Shown: positions 22,598 through 33,180 of the stretch, piece after piece
How the letters are laid out: each line of letters starts with the position of its first letter
Numbering within the stretch: position 1 is the first letter of the stretch
Assembly (NCBI GenBank): GCA_030765065.1
Contig: CM060984.1
Coordinates: 97,321,488 to 97,385,487 of the forward strand
Length of the DNA: 64,000 bases
Direction of reading: 5' to 3'
Source: Deroplatys truncata
Lineage: Eukaryota; Arthropoda; Insecta; Mantodea; Mantidae
The notes under the pieces: model-generated
Database searches by the model: none
Told to the model about the DNA's origin: nothing
Seen by the model: only the letters and a program-made list of their open reading frames with translations
Program-made: the position numbers and the translations under genes

Positions 22598-23528
22598 TGA
22601 AGTAGTTTATAATGCCTCACTGTTGGAAAGCCAATTTGGGAGGATTTTAGCCCCACGTACGATACAAAGTTTCTGGTGACTGTCATCCCACATTTACTTT
22701 CCGGTGGCCTTCGCCCCACTTTTACTTTCCGGTGGCCTTCGCTCCACTTTTAAAAAATCAACTTTGTAATTTGAATGTTTCTTTAAATATCATATATGTA
22801 TGTTTGCCTCGGCTGCGTCAGTAGTAATTTGCAGAAACACGTGTCTCTTAGCAGGGGTTGGTGCGGCTAAAGAATGAAGGCTTACACAAATTATAATTTG
22901 TTTACTTCAATCCTTTTATTAATCTTTCACACGATTAAATAACACTTCACTGATATATCCTACTGTAGAGCTGTGAGATTATTGTTACTTGTACTTTTTA
23001 ACACGTAAACTTTATATTATTCACGCCGTAATGAATACGTACTGAATACGTATCGAACTGTTCGGGAACGCTGCCTAGTAGCGTCTGGCTTCTACTGCCT
23101 AAATTTATACTTTTACTTTATTTCAATTCTCTGATTGGCTAATTTTACTCCAATAGAATACTTTTATTTAACTTAAGCTTTTTTCTGGTTGTTGATTGGC
23201 TATTTATAAACTGTTTTAAATATTACATTATTGTTCCAAGAATTACTAGTAGCATTATTAAACTTTCTAATTTATTGTTGCCTCAAGGTTACCTCATCTC
23301 ATTATTAGCAACTTTCGACTTCTATTCTCACAGCTCCTACATTGTTAAATTACGTAATACATTCACATAACATTATTACACATGTACATAATAATATAAA
23401 CATAATACAATGACTGTAATATACATTTTACATATTACATTATACACATCGCTTTTAGGCGGGCTGTTATTATATTTTATATTATATAATTAGACTGATA
23501 TCGTTTAAGTGTTAAAAATACTGCCTCA
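22598..23528. mobile_element. LTR-like unit, copy 1 (931 bp), probable solo LTR
   Basis: Starts TGAAGTAG and ends CTGCCTCA, the TG...CA pattern of LTRs. It interrupts F1 copy 8 with a 4-bp repeat GCCT on both sides (22594-22597, 23529-23532). A second copy of 934 bp lies at 30642-31575. Shared landmarks are TTTGCCTCGGCTGCGTCAGT, TCTTAGCAGGGG, GATTGGCTA and TTTATAAACTGTTTTAAAT. Inverted CCAAT boxes (ATTGGCTA) followed by TATTTATAAA suggest a promoter. An internal 28-bp unit is repeated in tandem at 22693-22748. No coding part and no second LTR are nearby. Confidence 0.6.
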
Positions 23529-23680
23529 GCCTACACGAAATGTGTTTTGAAACCATTTCTGCAAACACTTATCCCGATTAACTTAAAGTATATAGAAAAA
23601 TAAGCCCCTGAGGGAAGCTTTTATAGAAGGGATATAAAAATAAAGGAGAGTAGCTAATGAAAGTCGTGGGAGTATAATGC
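23529..23680 (+). repeat. F1 repeat copy 8 (+), right part
   Basis: Resumes with GCCTACACGAAATGTG, the next F1 block (consensus ACCTACAACGAAATGTG), and ends near GTAGCTAATGAAAGTCGTGG. Only 50 bp separate its tail from the tail of minus copy 9. Confidence 0.7.
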
Positions 23681-23726
23681 AGCAGAATTGTACCGGGACG
23701 AAAGAATAGCTAAACTGTAAGCTTAA

Positions 23727-24690
23727 AAAAAGTTTATGCATTGCATTCACAAGGCTTTCTCTACTCACTCTTCTACAAAATATTCTTCCAAACCTTTGTT
23801 CCTTCTTGTTAATCCAGATAAAATTTCAATTCACATTTACACATTTCGTTGTACGGTACAGTAGGTAAAGCAAAGTCAGCGCTTTAAAGAGTGTGTAACT
23901 ATCTGATGATTTTGAAATTCCATACTTTTTTTGCATGATCACGAGAAAAAACGAATATCTAAACACTTCCTTTCTGAGAAAATCATAAGTACCTTAAAAT
24001 TCAAACGAATAACGGGATATATCTCAGAAATGGTTAACTAAAAAATTGACATCGATTGCGTGCTTTAACGAGGTCTACATGTTTTGTATAGTAACATTTT
24101 GTCGATCTGTTAGGTTTACAAATTCTGGCAAAAGTCATTCAGAATGAAAAGGAGTTTAGAGGTTATGCTCAGAAAATTCGAAGGTATGCACTTCATTTGT
24201 CATGCAAATATCTTAAATATACGGTATTTTAATCAGGATCATTATTTTTGAGAACATCAAAGTTTTCGAAAACTTTTTATGTAAGGAGTAGTTTGGGGTG
24301 CGGGAATTGTTTTACTTTTCCTAAATATATACCAGGTGACCCACACAAGCCTGTTGAAGTTAGTTTATACCGGATAGCGCGGATGCCAAAAGGCTTGCCT
24401 AAGTAGAACTGCAAAGGGGATCCATATCCACAAAGAGGAGACTCAAGTAAACGCATGCAGACAGCAGGACTTCCTCAGTGACCTTCGCTTTATACCTGCA
24501 CTGCCCATATTAACATTAGTGATACGGCAAATTATTTTACCGATATGTATGTGTAAAGGACGACTTGTTTGGGCCATTTATTCAGTTAGTCTCAAAAAGG
24601 GTACTTCCGCTGAAATCTCAGTATCGAATTTTTGGGTGAAATAAAATACTACCTTTACTTAGTATATGTAAGCAGTAGAGAAAGTTAAAA
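23727..24690 (-). repeat. F1 repeat copy 9 (-), with 280 bp of foreign sequence
   Basis: Runs from GTTTATGCATTGCATTCACA to GCAGTAGAGAAAGTTA. Between GGGGTGCGGGAATTG (24295) and AGTCTCAAAAAGGGTAC (24589) the usual microsatellite section is replaced by unrelated sequence, either an insertion or a conversion. It forms a tail-to-tail pair with copy 8. Confidence 0.75.
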
Positions 24691-25301
24691 TATGAAAATA
24701 AATGTGTTTTAATATTACAGATGCAAAATTACATAGGAAAGAATCGCTTAGCGTAAAAATAAGGGTGCATCGAATTCCTTTATATCTCGTTGCTCAAGCT
24801 CACATATTCTTGTCTTAAATGGTGCTGTAACACGAGATTAGCGATTTTCTATCTTTCTCAGAAATGTTTGTAGTTGCTATTTTTCTGCCTTATTTTTAGT
24901 ACTTTTCCTTCTACATATTTTTTCTCCTCGTCAACTTGTGGCTATATTTATTCTTCTCCCATATACAATGTTTATGGGAGAAGAATAAATGTGTACACAA
25001 AACGAATTTGTCCAAAACAAGGAGTGACTCTGCAGATAAATAATCGCTGGCTAAGAGAGCAGTTGGAACGACATTGTGATTGTCCACGCCAGAAAGCAGA
25101 AAACAATGGAGTTATGTGATGCGGACTGCCCGAATGATATACCGCCCTCATATTCACACCACAGCGCTGGTCTTTTCCGTATTCAACTGGCACGTCCGCA
25201 ATTGAAATAGCATTGCGCCCTTAAAAGCTGAAAAATCTTTTATTAATTATACTAAATACCATGTAGGTAATTCATCATACGTATAAGAAAGTACACATTT
25301 T
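24691..25301. other. Unassigned sequence with one perfect hairpin
   Basis: Contains the 18-bp perfect hairpin at 24946-24990. Frames of 81 and 73 codons on opposite strands overlap the hairpin and have no family motif. Confidence 0.35.
24946..24990. repeat. Perfect 18-bp inverted repeat with 9-nt loop
   Basis: ATTTATTCTTCTCCCATA at 24946-24963 is the exact reverse complement of TATGGGAGAAGAATAAAT at 24973-24990. The loop is TACAATGTT. Perfection suggests a recent snap-back duplication or selection on the stem. Confidence 0.7.
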
Positions 25302-25449
25302 TACTTTCTCTGCCACGTGCATAGCAGGTGGAGATGGTATTGCATTACACCCAAAAATTCGATACCGGAAATTTCACCAGAAATAATGTTTTGAGGCTCC
25401 TAAACAAAAAGAAAAAAATTGTTAGAAAAAGATCTGTGTATATCTCTCT

Positions 25450-25500
<51 letters not shown>

Positions 25501-25582
25501 CAGCATAACTCAAAAACTAAAAGTCGGACAAATACCTAACTTGATATTTAGGTTCAGTAACTTCCAAAGTTGCCTTTCTAAT
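25302..25582 (+). repeat. F1 repeat copy 10 (+), truncated after the microsatellite
   Basis: Full head (TTTACTTTCTCTGCCACG) and a pure GT run of about 21 units at 25455-25497, then AACAGCATAACTCAAAAACT and TTTAGGTTCAGTAACTTCCA. It breaks off at about 25582, before the core. Confidence 0.8.
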
Positions 25583-25605
25583 AGTTAAGTATTTAAATTA
25601 CTTAG

Positions 25606-25652
<47 letters not shown>
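25606..25652. repeat. ATT microsatellite
   Basis: About 15 uninterrupted ATT units, directly after truncated F1 copy 10. Confidence 0.95.
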
Positions 25653-25653
<1 letters not shown>

Positions 25654-26524
25654 ATTATTACTAAATACAACGAATTCATTTATAACACTTAGTATTAATA
25701 ATGGAAATCCATCTAAAGGCCTGCTTCAACATTTAAAACACTTAGGTATTTCATTTTGTCTTTTTATTTTACATACCATGTATGTCAGGCACTTTCCGGG
25801 CTTTTCACGCCCAAACCTTATGGGTAAATAAAATATTAATTTTTGTTTCTATTAGTACAGTGGAATCGTGCCGATATAATGCGCAGTGGTTCGGCGAGGA
25901 AATACTAAACCGCCTCTGCTACGCCCCGCTCCCACACCTTACCTGGTTCTAGCACTCTACTTAATACCTGTCTTACTCCCCCCATTTCCTTCGCTCCTGA
26001 GCCTGAAACTCACCTGTGTTTCTAGGTTAATGCTTGAGTGATAGTCTTCTGACATCAAACTAATACAAGACGGGCTCATTCGGGGGCTGGTGTGGAATGT
26101 TTATACTTCTCCCCTTTCGCCGCTCGCCCTGGTCTGACGTTTGTTCATAGATTAATTGATGTGTGTTGGACTTAAATTTGAACCAAGAAATTTACTCGCC
26201 CAGGGCTGGTATATTACACAGTGATAAGGAGATTCTGCCAATATAAAATAAAGAAAAATGCTTTACTAAACTAGAAGCATTGACACGTTTCCGTGCACTC
26301 GACTGTACCTGCTTTTAGTCTTTTTAGCTTTTAATTCAAATTTACTTGAGAGCAAAGTAAAACTTTAAGAATAACAATTATTTAGCGTACTAATTGTAAC
26401 TCCAACACTAAAAATACGGAATAGAACGGGTATACAATGCTGCTTGAATCTCACAATTGAATCGAAATTGAAATAAACTGATAATACCCCCTCCTCTTCT
26501 AAATTATACAGTCAGAGTTACTAC
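25653..26524. other. Unassigned sequence
   Basis: No gene or known repeat. GGGTAAATAAAATATTAATT at 25819-25840 resembles the 3' tail of a retroposon but has no recognisable body. A moderately G+C-rich patch lies at 25870-26130. Confidence 0.35.
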
Positions 26525-27250
26525 CGGGTTATATGCAACATTCCATTAAGTTCCAGAAGATTCTGAGTGTTCCATAAAGTTTTAAAATTCTATAATGTTC
26601 AGTGAGGTTCCAAAAAGTCCAGACGCCTTTGCTTTCTCATTTATGAAATTTTCAAAAAGTTCAGGAAGGCTCTGGAATCTCCGACTTTCTTTAATTCTAG
26701 AATATTTCAGAATTTTCTGTTAAATTTCAGAAGGTTAAGGATGGTTCTGCAAAATCGGGCTTATTTAATTCTAAGCTTCAAAATGTCCTGTAAAGTGTTC
26801 ACAAAGTCCAAGAAGGTTTTTGAAACTTGGGACTGTGGTTCTAAATGTTTAAAAATGTCCCATTAAGCTCTAGAAGATCCAGCAAGATTCTGGAAACTTA
26901 GATATTTTTCATTCTAGATGTTTCAGAATGTGCTGTAAAATTCCAAAAAGTCGAGGAAGTTTCCAGAACCTTATACGTTCTTAAATTCTAGAATATTCTA
27001 TAGCGCCCCAGAAAGTCTAGGATGATACTCGAATTTCGGGCTTCTTTCATTGTAGAGTGTTTCAACATCTCCTTTAAAGTTTCCAGAAGTTCAGAAAGGT
27101 ACTGAAACTCGAACTCTCTTTCATTATAGAATGTTTCGTCAATCCAGAAACTCCAGGAAGATTCTGAGGTCTCGGAATTCATAATTTTCCACAATATTCC
27201 ATACAGTTCTAAATGATCTTGTAATCTCACACTTTTGCTTAATATTCCCA
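26525..27250. repeat. Decayed tandem array, about 72-bp unit, rich in TTCnnGAA
   Basis: About ten degenerate units. Unit starts of the type TTCTAGAATGTTTCAGAATG fall at 26695, 26769, 26839, 26912, 26986, 27050 and 27124, a spacing of 64-74 bp. Each unit goes on with TGTAAAGTTCCAGAAAGTCC, AGGAAGATTCTGGAA and CTTCTTTCATTC. Exact three-part TTCnnGAAnnTTC motifs lie at 26551-26563 and 26986-26996. The 87-codon minus frame at 26988-27251 (repeats of ETLKEML, SESSWSFWID) is a translation of the array, not a gene. Confidence 0.8.
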
Positions 27251-27637
27251 AAATTTGAAAGCGTATTTGCTTAAGAGTGAGCTTTGTGTTTGTTTACCTT
27301 TTAAGACTTGACTAGAAGCATCTGCTGTTTGGGATCTAAGGTTTCTTTATTCGTGAAACACCATATAATCATTTTGACCAGGGCAATTAAAAATGTGATG
27401 TCAACTTTGAAGCTGATCTCTCAAAACATGTAGAAGCATGTAAACAATCTGCACCACTGCAAACATATATATGTGTGTATATATGTATAATATATAATTA
27501 ACCTATGATGTTACATTATACTTGGAAGGAATAAACTTCATGCCATGTGCGTAGTGGTGATTATCCTTCTAACATATATTTACATAGGTATAACCGAAAA
27601 TATAAGTAGAAGTGGTTCTCATATCGCAGCCACTGTA
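27251..27637. other. Spacer, nothing assigned
   Basis: A+T-rich, with a short TATATGTGTGTATATATG stretch near 27468. No gene or repeat family recognised. Confidence 0.35.
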
Positions 27638-27764
27638 CTTTCTCTATCTGTTCCACCCAAAATATTCTATCGAGATTTCACCGGAAATGCACGTTTTGAG
27701 TTCCCTGAATCTAAAAGAATAAGTTTTAGAAAGAGGTCCGCGAATGGTGTGTATATGTGTTTGC

Positions 27765-27815
<51 letters not shown>

Positions 27816-28522
27816 TGTGAGAGAGTGAGAACAGCTAACTCAAAAACGATTGTCGAATAATTACAAACTTGGTATTAAGTTCAGCGTCTTCTAAAACGCT
27901 TAAGATATTTATATGACAAGTAACATGAATATGATGAATTCTCAACAAACTCGCCAGTGAAGTCCTTTTAATTCTGAAGGAATTTTGTATACATCTTATA
28001 ATTGGTAAACCGAAAGAGAGAGGCTAAACCTCACTACTCCAGAAATGAAAATCTCGTTAAAAGACACAATTTTTGTCAAACACACTTCTTTTGTAGGATT
28101 AACCATTTCCGGGATATTCGATGTAATTGGTTGAATTTTTAAATACTTTATAATTTTTAGAGCTGTCACTCGTTTGATTCTAGTGGTCATGCAAATAGTG
28201 GAATTTCAAAGCCAGCATACAGTATATTGCTGTATCGCTCTTGTACCTACAGCAAAATATGTGATGACCTCTTTATAAGGCTTGAGGTTCTTTTATGTGC
28301 TGTAAATCTACGACACGGGACCACCGGCTTCACTTCCCTTCCGAAGGAAGCCATGCTAAGGATTTTTAAGCCCGAAAAAATCCATCGCCCTCCGTCGGGT
28401 TTGAACCCGCGACCTTGGAAATTAGAGGCTAGCATGGTAACCACTACACAACGGAGGACGACTGTAATATTTGTAGAAGAGTGAGTAGGGAAATCAGGTG
28501 AATGCAACACACAAGATGTTTA
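27638..28522 (+). repeat. F1 repeat copy 11 (+), interrupted by SINE-A
   Basis: F1 head with CGAGATTTCACCGGAAAT. The microsatellite place holds a short GT run followed by about 18 GA units (27764-27813). The core lost about 150 bp after TCTTCTAAAACGCT. SINE-A occupies 28268-28463, after which the tail GTAGAAGAGTGAGTAGGGAA resumes. The target has a deletion at the insertion point. Confidence 0.8.
28268..28463 (-). mobile_element. SINE-A copy, 3' part missing
   Basis: The minus-strand head CGTCCTCCGTTGTGTAGTGG has B box GGGTTCAAACCC and the body back to CTTGAGGTTC. The tail half (GTGGTCCTTAGCGTCCC and the AATTTAA tail) is absent. It sits inside F1 copy 11. Confidence 0.85.
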
Positions 28523-28694
28523 TCATGTATCCTTCCAAACAGATATACTGTACTTATTGAAGCTTTCTGTGACAATATATTTCATGAGTACTATCCTTAC
28601 AGTATAGTGTTTTACATATATTTTGTGAGACAACTTTATGTCCAAATGCTTCAACCTCGCATTATTATTAATTGAACATGTATATATTTTTCTT

Positions 28695-29199
28695 TCTCAC
28701 AAGGGGCAGAGGAGGATTTAAGCACTGCGCCCTATTGTGTCGTATGCAACCTCTGGGAGGAAGGGATGAAATGAAAAATCCGAAGGGTGGTTGCCCGGGC
28801 CAAGTAGTTGCAGGTACGGATATCACGGGTCCCTAAAGTTCACAGATGGAAACACTCCTGCAGGCACCCCCAGCGCTCCTCCTGCCGAACAGGTCCGAAC
28901 TGCCCTGGTTCCGTACCAGAGGGAGAAGAAACATTCACAGAGCGCATATCCACCGTGCATCACACACCACTAAACTACCCAACCAAGCCCGTATCCCGAA
29001 AGGCAAAAGAAAATGAAATGATGGGGAATAAGAGAACGGAAAAAATCGTGGCATTAGAAAAAACACCCCAGCATTCGCTTGGCGTTAAGGGAATACCACG
29101 AAAAAAAAACCAAGTCAGAGTGGGTGGTCTCCGGGGATTGAACTCGGTACCTCCCGCATGCGGGCGACAGACGTTGGCGCCTAAACTATCCCGCTCAGG
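28695..29199 (-). mobile_element. SINE-B copy, about 505 bp
   Basis: The minus-strand head CTGAGCGGGATAGTTTAGGC is followed by CCCGCATGCGGGAGGTACCG, B-box-like GAGTTCAATCCCC and CGTGGTATTCCC. The long body ends in the block with CATTTCATCCCTTCCTCCC. Two frames (60 and 131 codons) across the body have no protein family and are SINE sequence. Confidence 0.7.
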
Positions 29200-29593
29200 G
29201 TAACTGAGTAATTATATGCATGTTATATTTAATGCACACCTATCTTATTCCGTGTGCTGAAGTGTTCTCGCATATATCTGCAACGTAGTTTTAGATGTGT
29301 GTAGATTGCAAGATGTGCATTACCTTTGACCTTATAATGGCTCACCAGCACTCCATTGTGGTCTCTAACTCCGCGCAACTGTAATTCTTCCATCCTTCTA
29401 ATAAGCATTTTTGTATTCCCAACACTAACACCTTTTGTTTCTGTGTGCTAGGTTTTTCTGAAGCCTCTTTGTACAATATGCTCCGTTATCTCTCTTTCCC
29501 TTAGTTTAGCAACGTCCTCTATCACCTACCATTGTCGCATTATCGTCTATTTTCTTACACTTTCATCAACTATTCCTACTTAACGTTATCACT

Positions 29594-29778
29594 AGCCGGC
29601 CCTCGTGGCCATGGTGGCTGGAGTGTACAGCTTCGGCGCTCTGCTAAGTTGAGAGTCACGGTTTCGAGTCCCGCCATGGGCATGAGGGTTTGTGTTCATC
29701 TCTGTGTATGTGTAACAGTAATTGCGGTATAACGTGCTAAAATAAACCAGAAAAACACAATAATAATAATAATAATAG
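29594..29778 (+). mobile_element. SINE-F, tRNA-derived, with AAT-repeat tail
   Basis: GGCCCTCGTGGCCATGGTGG, then B-box-like GGTTTCGAGTCCCGCC, a short body (GGGTTTGTGTTCATCTCTGT) and a tail AACACAATAATAATAATAAT. Only one copy in the window. The short length and simple tail fit a young tRNA SINE. Confidence 0.55.
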
Positions 29779-30641
29779 CAATAAACTGGGGAAAACAAGG
29801 GAACATTAAAAAAAACTAGGCCTCGGATTTATAAGCCCTAACAATCCAGCATTTAGGCACCTAGATGCAATTTGAAGCACGTAAAACACAATTGCCATAA
29901 GCTAAACATTGGACTTTGTGTATCTAAAATTATTTCCATTTTCTGAAATCACAGTAAGTTTAAGAATGCAATAAAATGGCGGACATTAAAAATCACACAA
30001 AAACGAAAAACAGCAAATTTATTAAATTACTATGACTAGAAACATTTTAATATGCCTTAAATTATGAATTTATGAGTGCTCATATGCATAATATGAACAT
30101 ATAGAGTTAAAAAAGACATTCTCAAAAGTTACTGAATAGATCACTGTTAAAATACACCATACACTACAGATATATCATTGTGATCTAAACGCTCTAGAGC
30201 TGACATGGAACCACCACCAAAATGTTGTTTTCAAAACACAATAACTCGAAGAACAGCAATGTCAAAGTAGTGTTGAAATACATTTGAAAAAACAAGATAG
30301 ATCTTATACTGAGATGTGTGGTGCAAAATAAAGTACTAAGCAATTACGATCCATTACTGAACTTCGAACATTTTTGCTTGGCGTACTTACAAATTGCACT
30401 TAGGGTCTTTCTACGGACAGATTAAATTTTCATCCTAAATAGCCTTTTGAGTTAATGGATTCCCGGAAAATTTTCGGGAATTATCCCTGTTGTGATTCGA
30501 AAGTTCCATTCGTATTTCCTAAGCTACCGATAGCTCTGAAATTCATTTTAGAGTCATTTATTTATTTAAACACTCTTTATTGTATAACAATTGAGAGGGT
30601 TCTAGCCTTTACGTTATTAGCCCCACGTTTAGGTACTAATT
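29779..30641. other. Unassigned sequence
   Basis: A+T-rich. Contains ATAGCCCCACGTTTAGG-type sequence directly before LTR-like copy 2. No gene recognised. Confidence 0.35.
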
Positions 30642-31575
30642 TGAGGTAGGTTGTATTGTATTGTTCCACTGTTGGGGAGACAAAACTTGATGAAGTAACT
30701 GCCCCACGTATGGTACAAAGTTTCCGACGGTCTTCGCCCCAACGTTCACTTTCCGATGGTCTTCGTCCCAACGTTTAGGAATCAACTTTGCATTTTTGAT
30801 ATTTCTTTAAATATTATATATTTATGTTTGCCTCGGCTGCGTCAGTATTAAATTGTAGAAACTGTATCTCTTAGCAGGGGATGATGTGGCTAAAGAATGT
30901 AGGCTTACACAAATTATAATTTTTATTTCATTCCTTTTATTTATCCTTCACAAGATTTAAATAACACTTCACTGATATAGAGAGCTGTGACGTTTTTTAT
31001 TAATTGCACTTTTAAACACGTAATATTTATTTTATTCTCGCCGTAATGAATTTTCGTCTCACACTGAATACGTATTGAACTTCTCGATAACGCGTCTAGC
31101 GTCCGGTTGGGAACGCTGTCTACTAGCGACTGGTGTTTACCGCTTAAATTTGCAAATTTGTCTATTTCAAGTCTCTGTTTGGCTAATCCTACTCCAATAA
31201 AATACTTTTATTTAACTTTCAGCTTTTCTGGTTTTTGATTGGCTACTTATAAACTGTTTTAAATATTACATTATTGTTCCAAGAATTACTAGTAGCATTA
31301 TTAAACCTTCCAATTCATTATTGCCTCAAGGTTACCTCATTGTTACCTCTTTGTTAGCAACTTTCGGCTTCTATTCTCACAGCTCCTACATTATTAAATT
31401 ACGTAATTCATTCACATAACATTATTATACATGTATACAATAATATAAACATAATACAATGACTGTTACATACGTTTTATATATTATATTATACACATAT
31501 TACTTTAAGGCGGGCTGTTATTTTTATGTTATATAATTAGATTGAAATCATTTAAGTGTTAAAAATACTGCCTCA
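30642..31575. mobile_element. LTR-like unit, copy 2 (934 bp), probable solo LTR
   Basis: Collinear with 22598-23528 from TGAGGTAGG to CTGCCTCA. Flanking 5-mers TAATT (30637-30641) and TAGTT (31576-31580) agree at 4 of 5 positions, as expected for an old target duplication. The internal repeat unit (CTTCGCCCCAACGTT) is again in tandem near 30711-30770. Divergence from copy 1 is visible but moderate. No internal coding region adjoins it. Confidence 0.6.
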
Positions 31576-31663
31576 TAGTTTGTAATGCTGTATTCAGATG
31601 GCTCTCTCTAACCATTGTCGTTTATTTTTATATAACTGCTGTAAACTTCTCTTACGAAAGCTT

Positions 31664-32490
31664 ATTACTTTCTCTACCACGTACATAGTATTCGATATCG
31701 AGATTTCACTAGAAATACATGTTTGAGGTCCCCTGAATCCAAATAAAACATTTTTGGAAACATATCAACGTGTGTGACATAAACGAAAAGGTATTTAAAT
31801 TCAGTATCTTCCAAGAATACGACACGAAGATTTTCAACAAAGTCACCTACCCTAACTACCCTTTACATGGAAGATTTTTCGAAAAAATTGTTTTCTAAAA
31901 AGTACCTCAAACAATTTTGATTAAAAGATTATAATTAAATTAAAGATAAATATATTAAAGATATTTACTTGAAATATAAAATGTATATCTTGATTTTTCT
32001 GGGAATAACTTTTGAAGTTCCCCTCATTCGGAAGGAGTTTTGTATAATCCTGCATAACTGGTAACGTTAAGCGATATACGAAAATGTACTACACAAAAAA
32101 TGGAGATCTCTTTAAAACACAAACTACTTCAAAAAAGTTTTTTTTTGTGGCATAAGCCATTTCTGAGATATCAATTACTAATGGTTCGAATTGTTCATTT
32201 CTTGGTAGATTTTTAAAGTCCTTTCAACGTTCAGTTGTTTCTGGTGATTGCATGGAAACAGTATGGAATTTTAAGGTCAGCATATAGCATCCAGTTCTTA
32301 AGCATTAGACTATAGCTGTCTCTTTGTATATATAACGAAATGTGTAATATAGCTTTTTCTGCGAAGGTTTATTTGGATTGTAACGTAGTACATATAAAAA
32401 TAGGTTTCATTAAGAATAGTTTGTACACTCACTAATAAACGATAGAGGATAGAGAAGGTCATGTAAATGTATCACATCAGATTTTTATCC
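31664..32490 (+). repeat. F1 repeat copy 12 (+)
   Basis: Head TTACTTTCTCTACCACGTAC, no microsatellite (only CGTGTGTG), core, and full tail GAGAAGGTCATGTAAATGTA then CAGATTTTT. Upstream, 31600-31663 looks like a tail remnant of another, minus-oriented F1 (CTTCTCTTACGAAAGCTTATT). Confidence 0.75.
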
Positions 32491-33180
32491 CATCTGCTTC
32501 ATGTTAATCGAGGTAAACTTGCGCAGAAGTAGACTTACAGGTGCAAGGAGTATAGAGAAAACCGAATCTATCGACAGATGTTTAAAAGCGTATCGCGTGC
32601 CCTTGAAATTTCATAACATCGCGAGAAACAACTGAATAGCCACAGCACTTATGCCAAATGATTGACAAATTCTAGTCAATAATAACGTATACAGATTTTT
32701 GTGTGGTATGTTTTTCTTTATCAATTAATGTTTACCCGTTATACAATATTATACAAATTTCCTTCCGAAATGAAAAGGCCTTCAGAGGCCATTCCCAGAA
32801 AATTCTTTTACTTGTCATGTAAATATCTTAAATATATGATATTTGAATCAAAATCATTTCACCCATTTTTGAGAAAATAAAAAAAATCGAATAATTTTCT
32901 ATGTAATGGGTGGTTTGGGTGGGGGTTTCTGTCGAAAATGTTGCGTCACATCCTTGTAAGATTCTGAATTTAAATACCAAGTTCGGTATTTATTCAACTG
33001 TTCGTTTTTGAGTGATTATGTTCATGGAAACACTCTTGGAGTTTTTTTCTAAAAATTTCTCTGCTTAGATTCAGGGGGCATCAAACATATGTATCCGTGA
33101 AATCTCAACATCGAATTTTTGGGTGGTATACAACTTTTCCTCATACCTTATTATACTAGATGGTAGAAAAACTAAAAGTT
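32491..33180 (-). repeat. F1 repeat copy 13 (-), tail-to-tail with copy 12
   Basis: Begins inside the F1 tail at CATCTGCTTCATGTTAATCG (the last 65 bp or so are missing) and ends at ATGGTAGAAAAACTAAAAG. The microsatellite is absent. The two tails touch with no spacer. Confidence 0.7.

Noticed and set aside
26525..27250. CRISPR array
   Set aside because: The repeats are degenerate, contiguous and about 72 bp without unique spacers, and the window is eukaryotic in character.
28808..29203. 131-codon plus-strand frame
   Set aside because: It is antisense to a SINE-B copy; no motif.
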